Virus record (IMG/VR): IMGVR_UViG_3300020000_000001
Span: 1-48,449 of that record
Length of the DNA stretch: 48,449 nucleotides
Reading direction: 5' to 3' (one strand)
Source of the DNA: a virus
Below the pieces are notes generated by a model, which worked only from the letters and a program-made list of their open reading frames with translations, was not told the DNA's origin and ran no database searches. The position numbers and the translations under genes were made by a program. The number at the start of each line of letters is the position of its first letter. The stretch's first letter is position 1. This document shows positions 15,101 to 22,862 of this stretch, piece by piece.

Positions 15101-18100
15101 GGAATTCAGCCAATCTGTCATCGGCTCGCTGGCGGTGAATGAGAGGCCACCGAACAGAGCCTGCGCATACGTCATCAGCGCCTTGAGCATGTCCGCAATG
15201 CCCTTCAGCGCCCGATCTACAATCGACAGAGGCTGTTCGTCTGTTGTCGCCCAGCGACTAACCTGATCCGCGAACCATTCGTCGAACCCAACCCAATACT
15301 CCCGCTCCGCCTGTGGGAGCGCATTCCAGTCCTTCTGTCTAAATCCTTCCTTCGTATACAGAGCATAGACCGAGGACATCCTCAGCCCCATCTTCTCCGT
15401 AAACCCACGAACTTGCTGCGCATCGGACAAAAACTTATCATACGCCCCCCGGATCGCGAGTTTGGTTGATGTGGGAAGAGCGTCGAAATGCTCATCCATC
15501 ACCGCATGTCCGAATTCATGGGTCAGGACGCCCCAGAGGAACGTAGCCGCCCTCGCCCCCGCAATATCCGCCGGCATATCGAATCGCGAAAGATCGACCT
15601 CAATTGTATGCGTCCGGGTTTTGGGAATATAAATATGCGTTGCGAGCGATGCGAGGCCGCCCGGCGCCTTCGCCATCTGTGCGGGCGTCCCATGAATGGC
15701 GAAGTTGATCTTTCCCTTAAAATTGAACCTCTTCGCAAACTGTTCCAAAACATCCCCAAACTTCAACGCCGCCCTATGCGACGTAGAGCGAGCTTCAGGC
15801 GGAATATTACGTAAATCGGTCGTTTCGAAGACCTCGAATTGCGGGCTCTTCGGCTGTACCTCGGCCGGCTCCATCGTCGGGTCGGCCATAAACCGTGGCA
15901 TACCCTGGCTCTGGAAATTCCACTGCGCCCGCCGATCGAACTCAATATATCCGACCTGATTGGAATACTTTAGACTATTCGCATCAGTCAATACACCTCT
16001 CTTCTTCAATATATCGATATATGAAATAGCCTCCGTACTGGTCTTGAAGCTATTTGGCAGGGCACTCCTCTGGTCTGGACCAGTAAAGAAGTTCTTAAAT
16101 CCCTGTGTCGGAGCATAGTTCAGCTCATTCCCCTCCCACCTTCCCATCCCCCATCCCGTAACAACGCCATTCGCAACGAAGGGCCTCGCAATCCACGGAC
16201 CATACTGGCTCGCCCGGATATTCGTTACGCCAAAGTCGCCGCCATACTGCCTCGCAAGATCGCGGGCCACCTTCGGGACAATCTCACCATAATACTTCTG
16301 CATTCCCTTATACTGTTTCGCCCTCTCCGGATCGACATTCGGATCAGTCGTAGCAGTGCCGTTATTTCCTGCTGAATACTGGAACGCAAGGTCGGGATTG
16401 CTCCATGTAATTCGTTGAATCCCCTTATCCGCCGCCCATCTTATGATACGACGTAGTAATAGCCTAGTCCAGTCTTCCGTCAACTTATACGGGGCGTCAG
16501 CTACTGCCTGCTGCAATATCTTATCGTGTTGGACGTTTTTGAAGAGAGCTTTTGAATACTCGAGAAATGCGTCGTGCGCCTTATCGCCCCAAGTCGTCCG
16601 GACATTCTCCAACGTCTGAATAACAACTTGAGCATCTTTCGCCGCGATCGCATTTCGGAGCCTATGATCATAGAATGTCACCGCATCAAGACTGCTCTTA
16701 CCAATACCAATAAGCTCTTCGAAGTTAAGAAATGCGACGTCTTGAGCAAGCTGCAGAGCATCTGTCTCTTTAATCAATTTCTCAGACAAATAGCCCAACT
16801 TCCTACCCGCCTGAAGCCAGTCGGTCTGAAACTCCTCCACATGCGCAACAAGCTGACCGGAGTAATCCTCACGAAGGGTGATGCGGCCGTGAGCTATGGT
16901 ATTCTCGTAGACTTTCTGTTCTTGACCATTAACTCTCGTCGTCTCGCCAAAATGCGGCGGCGTATAGCCTCTCGCCCGCCGAATATCCTCCTCATCCACA
17001 TATCCCGTATTATTGATGAGCGCATCAACCGCCCTCTCATTAAACGGGACCTGAATGGCGATAGTCGCATAGCCGCGCCGCTCGCCAGGAGCGGTGTATT
17101 CACCGTACTCCACAACTGGCTTCCTAATAGCATCCCTCAACGTAGCCCGAAGACCGTTCAACCTCTCTTGATTTCGATTCCATTCTTCAAGTAGAGGCTG
17201 TCGGACCGTAACCCAATTCGTCGAAATAGGGATATTATCGAGCTGCGTATTCAGCTCCTGATTACGCAGCCAGAGGGTTGCGACTTCCTGTCTCGCCTCC
17301 TCCTCCCTCGGAAGCAACTTATTCGACGTATCATCACGAATGACCTCCTTCAACTTATACTGATTATCGCGGAGGTGATTGATGACATCTTGCTTCGTAA
17401 TTCGCGGCGCCGAAGCCGTCGCTCTCGCCGCATCGCCCTTCGCCTTCTGTAATTCCTGCCTCTCCTGCTGTACAGCCTGAAGCATGTCTTGAGACGGCTT
17501 TTGACCAGGATTTTCCTGCTTCCACTGAACCAACGCCGCCTGGGCTCCTTGGCTCGGGGCGTCGAGATCGTGTTGGGTCGGCTGGATGTTCGCTCCATGT
17601 GCAGAGAAGAAGTCATCAAGCCCCGTCCACGTTAATTCATCGAGCTTAACACCACGATTGACAAGTATTCCCCGCATGTCCTGCGCCGAGGCAGACTCGG
17701 GCAAATACTGCTGCGCAACCTGCTCCGCCTTCGAATACCAAAGAGGCCCCGGACCCTGCTTTTCAGCCTCCGGTTCTACCGCTGCCGCCGCCCTTGTTGT
17801 CGGGATTTGGGAGGTAAAGTTCCCACCCTCCGGCGACAGAGTAGCCGGGGTGTCCAGAGAAGTATTCTCCGGCCTCGTAACTATCTCCCTCAACAGCCCG
17901 AGCTGCTGAGGATTGAAGTCCTGCCCTGGCTTTAGCTCCTCGAACGCTTGTATGATTTGCTCGGGGGTTGGCGGCTCCTTCTTTGTCGACGAAGGGGCCT
18001 CCTTGCTCACTCCGGCAGCGACAGCCCCAAACGGCCCTCCAACCAGAGCACCCCCGAGCGCATTCTCCAATATATCCCACGCTTGACTCTCCGTGAATCC

Positions 18101-18937
18101 CTTTACCCCAGTTTCCTTATTGATAAGGCCAGCCTTTACTGCCTCCTGAGCACCCTCCGTAACGCCTTCCGCAGCCGCACTCTTACCAGCTTCAATCGCA
18201 ATTCTCTTGATAAGACCTTGTTTGACGAGCTCCTTCCCACCAGTAGCAAGCAACTTCCCACCGGGTATAAGGCCAGCCATATCAAGTCCCGACATGATTG
18301 GAAGGACCATGGCCGACAGCTTCGCCGCACGCGTCGGCTCAACACCCGCCGCTTTGAGGTCTTGGAAGACTTCACCGTAGTTTGGAGCCGCGCTGCCAGC
18401 GAATGCACCAATACCCGCTCCAATTGGGCCACCAACGGCATAGCCGGCAACTCCCGCGGCAATCGGAGCCGCCGTCGAAGCAGCGCCCGTGCCAAACGTC
18501 TCCCCTGCCCAGGTCGCCGCATCGCCGAACCCCTTTATATCCCGTAATTTCGGGGCGATGAGCTGATAATCCTCTGGCGTCTTGACATCTTTAAGATAAT
18601 TCGCCCCAGTCTGTAATGGTTCTTTGAAATGGTCTGGGGCAAGAAGCGAAAGCCCCTCTAACGTCTGGCCATAGAGCTGGGGCTGTTGCTGGCCAATTCC
18701 CGTAACAATACCTCTCGTGACAGAATAGTGATCTTGCGGCTGAGACGTATTGAATACCTGATCGTCGGTCAGTCCCGCAGGAGTGGACGCAGAGGCACTC
18801 GCCGGCGGCGAAGTAGATTGAGGGCCAAACACATCGGCGTCAGACATTCCACCCACACCACTAGTCGCCGGAGCTATAGTGGGGACAGGAGCGGACTGTG
18901 CATCATTGCCGAATACTTCTGCGTCCGTAAAACTCAT
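12113..18937 (-). CDS. Giant ejection/polyvalent virion protein with zincin metallopeptidase motif
   Basis: About 2,274 residues from the ATG at 18937, chosen because it overlaps the upstream stop (ATGA); an in-frame ATG at 18964 is possible. The N-terminus repeats a short D-(A/D)-x-V-F motif three times. Residues roughly 150-200 are glycine/alanine-rich and hydrophobic (AGYAVGGPIGAGIGAFAG). Around 695-712, EEFQTDWLQAGRKLGY, and near 880, GMQKYYGEIVPK, mark a domain found in large polyvalent phage proteins. HEFGH at 1140-1144 with a later FDEWFAD is a zincin protease signature. The C-terminus resembles other giant podovirus virion proteins. It is probably packaged and injected with the DNA. 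I see no RNA polymerase motifs. Confidence 0.85.
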   Translation of the reverse strand: MSFTDAEVFGNDAQSAPVPTIAPATSGVGGMSDADVFGPQSTSPPASASASTPAGLTDDQVFNTSQPQDHYSVTRGIVTGIGQQQPQLYGQTLEGLSLLAPDHFKEPLQTGANYLKDVKTPEDYQLIAPKLRDIKGFGDAATWAGETFGTGAASTAAPIAAGVAGYAVGGPIGAGIGAFAGSAAPNYGEVFQDLKAAGVEPTRAAKLSAMVLPIMSGLDMAGLIPGGKLLATGGKELVKQGLIKRIAIEAGKSAAAEGVTEGAQEAVKAGLINKETGVKGFTESQAWDILENALGGALVGGPFGAVAAGVSKEAPSSTKKEPPTPEQIIQAFEELKPGQDFNPQQLGLLREIVTRPENTSLDTPATLSPEGGNFTSQIPTTRAAAAVEPEAEKQGPGPLWYSKAEQVAQQYLPESASAQDMRGILVNRGVKLDELTWTGLDDFFSAHGANIQPTQHDLDAPSQGAQAALVQWKQENPGQKPSQDMLQAVQQERQELQKAKGDAARATASAPRITKQDVINHLRDNQYKLKEVIRDDTSNKLLPREEEARQEVATLWLRNQELNTQLDNIPISTNWVTVRQPLLEEWNRNQERLNGLRATLRDAIRKPVVEYGEYTAPGERRGYATIAIQVPFNERAVDALINNTGYVDEEDIRRARGYTPPHFGETTRVNGQEQKVYENTIAHGRITLREDYSGQLVAHVEEFQTDWLQAGRKLGYLSEKLIKETDALQLAQDVAFLNFEELIGIGKSSLDAVTFYDHRLRNAIAAKDAQVVIQTLENVRTTWGDKAHDAFLEYSKALFKNVQHDKILQQAVADAPYKLTEDWTRLLLRRIIRWAADKGIQRITWSNPDLAFQYSAGNNGTATTDPNVDPERAKQYKGMQKYYGEIVPKVARDLARQYGGDFGVTNIRASQYGPWIARPFVANGVVTGWGMGRWEGNELNYAPTQGFKNFFTGPDQRSALPNSFKTSTEAISYIDILKKRGVLTDANSLKYSNQVGYIEFDRRAQWNFQSQGMPRFMADPTMEPAEVQPKSPQFEVFETTDLRNIPPEARSTSHRAALKFGDVLEQFAKRFNFKGKINFAIHGTPAQMAKAPGGLASLATHIYIPKTRTHTIEVDLSRFDMPADIAGARAATFLWGVLTHEFGHAVMDEHFDALPTSTKLAIRGAYDKFLSDAQQVRGFTEKMGLRMSSVYALYTKEGFRQKDWNALPQAEREYWVGFDEWFADQVSRWATTDEQPLSIVDRALKGIADMLKALMTYAQALFGGLSFTASEPMTDWLNSFLTTQAGFGHPQYLELDSNLVKTDQRAVAAEEPDMFIPERSPAADTMRAAAAMGAPGSPGPASSAVHASRINRFYKYMAGLEQLAQANPFFAPLIRYVERMKRMQLDETQIHDAAIRVRKDWKALGTQGENLTAFINDLVNLDFMTPQEKARGVVRHPNQMEQQALVAKHQLSKEGLEVFRKIKVLNDEVLKLVSQSAMQTAMRVITDPVKLANKIDEINIRTQSMMSRPFFPFMRFGRHYVIQKDAAGNTVHFETFERVGFKSAERQQQTRVDDLRKQFPGYPDPDVGILPEAASPFIGLPPMLLEEIRDKLNLTPSQIDALENLMYNHSTATKFPKAFKQNYTKGYSFDFQRSFARYFFHLGRYYARSRHSWELNDDIRAARLVGGNNAHKIADFMSDHLKNTVLEAKGDFGAVKGGIFLWAMGYVPAAATQNLTQTPMITFPYLAAKFGDVSATRAMAKAMGQLSTFYKRGTYSAAISKGGASFDTVAMSYGIQKGIITESQASELAAASQGMNLMKGLGGNRAQQGWQAFMEKSAWMFEMAEQWNRRIAYRAGLNLALDKPNAPIVKEAINANRGEYDELKSRLGNDAQAAAIITASYVTNQTQFQYARWARPRFMRGRLAGTIFVFKLYMQSTLFMLGNNKSDVLPRYLVMAALMGGMAGIPGFDDLKEILKMVGHRFFGKDWNVDHAVRDFILSHFDGKIPPDMVLGGLARQGYGIPALLDLMGSFVTGTPGRGFDGKVAGQNVPFPVLDRHKAITLGPILPVELGKLFDTTDDPNRVIAEQSQRASGAVFSVGFNMVKAILDNKLEGTDPKRWERAIPRQLADMTRTWRAFSEGRERSRGGPDSAPTIASFNWRDPEQAGELLAMATGYQALRVQSKWDSIMAKAEVEKFYEMQQKTLFGQLFEARKGGNTAEINDVLDSIRRYNRELPQIAKGYTITEQNARSSIQGRERELIARERGVPTQRRNVPISREIDRLFPESTVDVRRVR

Positions 18938-19686
18938 GGAGCTACCCACATCTGCCCGGTCCATTTAAGCGGACCTTTTGGCGTCGAATACACCGTTCCG
19001 GGCGTTCGGAGCTTAGGATCACGCGGCGCATCAGTTGTTCCCGCAACAGCGGGAGCCGCCCCGCCCGGCAATATGTCGCCAGTGTCCCCCTGATCACCAC
19101 CTCCGCCCGGCGCGGCTGCTGGAGGCAAGAGACCAAGCTGATTGATGAGCGGATTGTTCCGAGCCCACGTATCCATATCCAGAACAGGCGCCTTCGGAGC
19201 CATCGGCGAACCCGGCGGCTTAAGAACATCGTTGTTCTGCTTATCAACAACGGCATTCGCGGCGTTCGTATTTCGGACATAGTTCTGATACATGGCCGAA
19301 AGTCGGATACGAGCTGACTGATCGGCTCGTAGTCTCTTCCCTTCCTCAATCGCGCCAGTGAGCGACGACCTCGTAGCAGCAGTATTGGCTCGAGCCTCGG
19401 CCGCCCCGGCCTGACTCGCCCTCAACTCGCTCTTCGAATCAATCTCCTGTTGCTTCTGTTCCTGTGCGGTCTGCGCGTTCATTGCCTCACCAGCCCCGCC
19501 AACACCTTTGGCGAACTGGACAGTTCCGCCTCCCCACTGCGGAATCATCGCATTGGTTCCGAAAGCGAGAAGAGCACTTAACATCTTCGGATCAGCCATG
19601 AAGCTGCTAACCGCACCCTGTGCCTGCGGGTCCGGCGTCACCCCAGTCATGGGACCGGGGGAGAAGTAGTCAATCGGACTAGCCAT
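18934..19686 (-). CDS. Internal virion protein
   Basis: A 250-residue protein; GGGGAGG just before the ATG at 19686 favours this start over the GTG at 19692. The first 75 residues are Gly, Pro and Ala-rich with helical hydrophobic parts (MLSALLAFGTNAMIPQWGGGTVQFAKGVGGAGEAMNAQ). Next is a long helix (AQEQKQQEIDSKSELRASQAGAAEARANTAATRS) and then a Pro/Gly-rich C-terminal half. This make-up, and its place between capsid-tail genes and the giant protein, is typical of podovirus internal or ejection proteins. No enzymatic motif. Confidence 0.7.
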   Translation of the reverse strand: MASPIDYFSPGPMTGVTPDPQAQGAVSSFMADPKMLSALLAFGTNAMIPQWGGGTVQFAKGVGGAGEAMNAQTAQEQKQQEIDSKSELRASQAGAAEARANTAATRSSLTGAIEEGKRLRADQSARIRLSAMYQNYVRNTNAANAVVDKQNNDVLKPPGSPMAPKAPVLDMDTWARNNPLINQLGLLPPAAAPGGGGDQGDTGDILPGGAAPAVAGTTDAPRDPKLRTPGTVYSTPKGPLKWTGQMWVAP

Positions 19687-20353
19687 ACACACCTCCCCAT
19701 GCGCTCGGCTTCAGGTCCATCGCCTGACCAAGCGTTGTCGGCATTCGCATTCCTCGTCCCGCCCCCGGCATCAGGGCCTGAAGGAGCTGCATCAGCTCGC
19801 TCTGTCCCATTTGGCCTCGTTGCGGCTGTGCGGGCGTCGACGGCTTAACGACATCCGGTCCTGCCGGCTTCGTAATGCCGCCAAGAAGCTTCGCAATGTC
19901 CAACGGCGGCTTCGGTGTCGCGGGACTACCGATCGGCTTAAGAAGCGGATTCGTCTCCGGACTGCCACCATAGTTCCCCGGCGTTCCCTGACCGAGACCC
20001 GGAGGCCGAGCCATTGGCATCGGGACAGGCGCTGGCTTGGGCTCGAGAGCATCGCCAATCCCCGTCATCGCCTGGGACTGTGGATAGGAGACGCCCGGAC
20101 TCTGGCTCATCGGCGGCGCATTCGGTGGCATCGCCGGATCGCCCGTCGGCATTCCCGTCGTCGGATCCATCGAGGGCGGCATCGGAGCTGCCCCTGTCGA
20201 CATCGGCATCGCCCCAGCTCCAGCGACGTTCGGTATTCCGGCTGTAGGGGGCATTGCACCGCCCTGTGCACCGCCCCCTCCCGCACCTCCCGGCCCACCA
20301 AAGAGCATCGAGAACATCGACATCAGAGTCGTCGGGTCCATTCCTGGAAACAT
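19679..20353 (-). CDS. Low-complexity Pro/Met/Gly-rich virion protein
   Basis: A 224-residue protein with AGGGAGAG before the ATG. It is dominated by proline, methionine and glycine (MPPTAGIPNVAGAGAMPMS and similar), with a short helix near the end (SELMQLLQALMPGAGRGMRM). Such sequences are disordered and occur in phage internal proteins that must unfold to leave the capsid. It overlaps the next gene by eight bases. Role inferred from composition and neighbours only. Confidence 0.6.
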   Translation of the reverse strand: MFPGMDPTTLMSMFSMLFGGPGGAGGGGAQGGAMPPTAGIPNVAGAGAMPMSTGAAPMPPSMDPTTGMPTGDPAMPPNAPPMSQSPGVSYPQSQAMTGIGDALEPKPAPVPMPMARPPGLGQGTPGNYGGSPETNPLLKPIGSPATPKPPLDIAKLLGGITKPAGPDVVKPSTPAQPQRGQMGQSELMQLLQALMPGAGRGMRMPTTLGQAMDLKPSAWGGVYG

Positions 20354-20368
20354 CTTCTCTCTCCCTTT

Positions 20369-21235
20369 CTACTTAAACAACCAAGGCATGAGAGCACCAG
20401 CTCCCGCCCCAATTCCCGTCCCGATTCCTGGCATCACCATCGAGCCCAAAGCTGCCCCCGATGCCGCTCCACCCAACGTCGACATCGCCATATTCGGCTG
20501 CGGAACCGACCCAGTGCTGACCGTCGTCGAGCCCGGCATGGCTCCTAACATCCCGAGGATGTCACGCGCCTTCGCGTAATCGAGACCGCCCGTATCAGCG
20601 AAGAAGTTCTGGACAAGCTCGTTGAGCTTCGCTTGATCCATGGACTGTTGGGCGTCACCCACAGCACTAGTAGCCTGTCCCGGAGCCGTAAGAGCGCCCT
20701 GCACCGTGGGGGCGAGACCCATCGCCTTGAGCTGGGCGTCAATGTTGGTCTTGTAAAGGTCCTCGGTAGTTTTCGCGGTTGTATCGCCAACGGCATTAAG
20801 CATACCTCGGGTGGCAATCCCTTCTGCAACTCCTTGTCGAGAAGAGCCGAAATTGCCGGTACTAACTGCCTCGTTCCGTATCGCGGGGAGCGCTTGCTCC
20901 TGATACGCCTGGACAATAGGCCGAGTTGTCGCATCGATAGTCCCCTGAAGAGCTGTATTGTATTGTGGGTCCCAAAAGTTCCCACTTGTCATAAACTTAT
21001 TCGCGCCCGCCGCCGCATCTGCGACGCCCTGCATATTGCCCGTCGCGTCGAGCACCTGCTGCTGTCCAGATGTCTGGTTCGGATTGAACCCCGCAATCGT
21101 AGACCCCTGATATCGCTGCGGCGTCTGCGCTGCGAACGCCTTTAAATACGGCATCGCAAACCCGTACATCTGCTCCTGCTCCGGAGACAGCTTTACGGTC
21201 GTCGATTGCGTAGGAGCCTGACCACCACCGCCCAT
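20369..21235 (-). CDS. Internal virion/DNA-ejection protein with C-terminal membrane segment
   Basis: A 288-residue protein whose ATG overlaps the upstream TAA. The central part (GFNPNQTSGQQQVLDATGN, NFGSSRQGVAEGIATRG) has the pattern of a structural protein frequent in podoviruses, alanine and glutamine-rich and helical. The last 40 residues (GGAASGAALGSMVMPGIGTGIGAGAGALMPWLF) form a glycine-zipper-like hydrophobic segment, suited to inserting in the host membrane during DNA delivery. The family assignment is by pattern; ejection is inferred. Confidence 0.65.
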   Translation of the reverse strand: MGGGGQAPTQSTTVKLSPEQEQMYGFAMPYLKAFAAQTPQRYQGSTIAGFNPNQTSGQQQVLDATGNMQGVADAAAGANKFMTSGNFWDPQYNTALQGTIDATTRPIVQAYQEQALPAIRNEAVSTGNFGSSRQGVAEGIATRGMLNAVGDTTAKTTEDLYKTNIDAQLKAMGLAPTVQGALTAPGQATSAVGDAQQSMDQAKLNELVQNFFADTGGLDYAKARDILGMLGAMPGSTTVSTGSVPQPNMAMSTLGGAASGAALGSMVMPGIGTGIGAGAGALMPWLFK

Positions 21236-21666
21236 TATTGCACCTTTAAGGTTGTGACTTTGCGCGTGAACATCGTCCCGTGCTTCACGATGCCTGGAAT
21301 CCTCTTACCCCATCCATCCCGACCATATGCCTCAACATACCCACACCCACTATCCAGGCAGAACTTCTCCAGTGCCGCCTCCGTAATATCGTAAAACTGG
21401 TCTAAATTATTCCCCGCAATCAACACAACCTTTAGCATCTTATTTGCAGGATAATGGACTATTTGAGTGAAGAGGATGAGGGAAATCGACTCTTTGGCCC
21501 CTATTGCCCACACATTCATCCACCCATCCAGAGCCGCCTGCCGCAGCGAATCCTTCGTCCACCATAAGTCCCAAACATGACGAATGGTCTCGAGTTCCTT
21601 ATCGATCGCAGGCCAGTAGAACATGACCTGATCGGGGGTTAGAAGATATGCCTCACCATCCATCAT
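21235..21666 (-). CDS. GNAT-fold-like virion-region protein
   Basis: A 143-residue protein. The C-terminal half (CGYVEAYGRDGWGKRIPGIVKHGTMFTRKVTTLKV) matches the end of small GNAT acetyltransferase-like proteins that podoviruses encode near tail genes. The middle (WAIGAKESISLILFTQIVHYP) fits the central beta strands. The classic acetyl-CoA loop is not clear, so it may be structural rather than enzymatic. Start at 21666 overlaps the upstream stop; a second ATG follows at once. Confidence 0.6.
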   Translation of the reverse strand: MMDGEAYLLTPDQVMFYWPAIDKELETIRHVWDLWWTKDSLRQAALDGWMNVWAIGAKESISLILFTQIVHYPANKMLKVVLIAGNNLDQFYDITEAALEKFCLDSGCGYVEAYGRDGWGKRIPGIVKHGTMFTRKVTTLKVQ

Positions 21667-22862
21667 TTAAGCCCATATACATCTATATCACCAGCCGTGA
21701 AGTTTGTGGCTGCTCCAGACCAAGTAAGCTGGAACGCATTGACAGGACCAAGGCTCGAAGAATCAATCTGATTAGCCAAACTCGGAGTGAACATAGAATG
21801 TACACCGACGTATTGATTATTCGTCTGATCACAACGAGTTATCATAAACATACCAACCGCCGTAGTAGCAGTCCCAAACGCAGTACCACCGTTAGCTTGC
21901 TTCACGCTACCATAAGACGCCCCATTATTACCACTTAACGCGCATTGAATAGCACGAGAAGTTCCACTACTCTGCCCTATACCGCGTAGAGACACCAAAA
22001 GCATCTTATAACCGGCGAGGCCGGTAAAATTCCACGTCGCCGCTGCGGGGAAGCTCGCCGACGTGATTAACGTCATTCCTCCGCCAGTCGGCTGAGCAAA
22101 CCACCCCTTCGTCCCTGAACCATCCGTCCCGTATAGTTGGGAATTCCCCGGACTCCCCACATCACCAGACAGTTTCAGTCCCGAACCATCCGCCGTGATT
22201 GACATCTGCTGAACAGTCCGCAAAGACGTCTGGTCGGATATGATTCCATTTCCCTGCGGGGTAGCGATGCGGAAATTCGCCCACTGAACTATCCAATTCG
22301 CCCCATCTGAGATGAGACCCATTCGTTGATTCGTAGACAACACAACGCTCGCCGCCGTACTGCCATCGGGGAAGATAATAGCTCCGTCCGGCGTAACGAC
22401 AGTAAGATTTCCACCACTTCCACCGTCGAGAGTATAGAAGGAATAGTTTACTCCACCATTACCAGTATTCGTCGGTAGATTAACGGTCCTATTCGCATTG
22501 AAACTAACACAATTCGAGCCCGATTGCGCTCTCGTCAACGTAGTTGGCGTCGAGCTTATACCAAGACTTTTATTGAAGCCCCAAAGAGCGCCCGATTCGT
22601 TCGTCCCAGCAGCTCCAATCTTAACCCAGAGGCCATTTTGGAACCTATACGTCCCCGGTCCATCGCCCGGATTCCACGCTGTCCCATCTGCATGGACGAC
22701 CATGCCTTCGCGGGGGCGAGTAGGCGCGTTTCTCGACGGTCTTAAGTCAACTGCCGTCGTTTCATTAAGATCTTTCGACAGAATACGCAATTCTTCCCTA
22801 AGCCACTGACGTAGCTCAACAACATCACCCTCGTCTGGTAATTCGCGAGGATTATAGGACAT
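21663..22862 (-). CDS. Tail fibre or receptor-binding protein
   Basis: A 399-residue protein with a helical, charged N-terminus (VVELRQWLREELRILSKDLNETT) for attachment, then beta-rich, Gly/Ser/Thr/Asn-rich sequence typical of trimeric fibres (YSFYTLDGGSGGNLTVVTPDG). The C-terminal domain (LLVSLRGIGQSSGTSRAIQCALSGNN ... GDIDVYGL) resembles the tip domains of phage fibres. It overlaps the nozzle-like gene by one base. A second fibre-like protein is at 26221-27417, with a similar C-terminal style (ADVRLYKIG), so the phage may carry two host-range proteins. Confidence 0.7.
   Translation of the reverse strand: MSYNPRELPDEGDVVELRQWLREELRILSKDLNETTAVDLRPSRNAPTRPREGMVVHADGTAWNPGDGPGTYRFQNGLWVKIGAAGTNESGALWGFNKSLGISSTPTTLTRAQSGSNCVSFNANRTVNLPTNTGNGGVNYSFYTLDGGSGGNLTVVTPDGAIIFPDGSTAASVVLSTNQRMGLISDGANWIVQWANFRIATPQGNGIISDQTSLRTVQQMSITADGSGLKLSGDVGSPGNSQLYGTDGSGTKGWFAQPTGGGMTLITSASFPAAATWNFTGLAGYKMLLVSLRGIGQSSGTSRAIQCALSGNNGASYGSVKQANGGTAFGTATTAVGMFMITRCDQTNNQYVGVHSMFTPSLANQIDSSSLGPVNAFQLTWSGAATNFTAGDIDVYGLK

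Noticed and set aside
12113-18937. Giant protein as an N4-type virion RNA polymerase
   Set aside because: I could not find the T-x-x-G-R or R-x-x-x-K-x-x-x-x-x-x-YG polymerase motifs; zincin and polyvalent-domain motifs explain it better.
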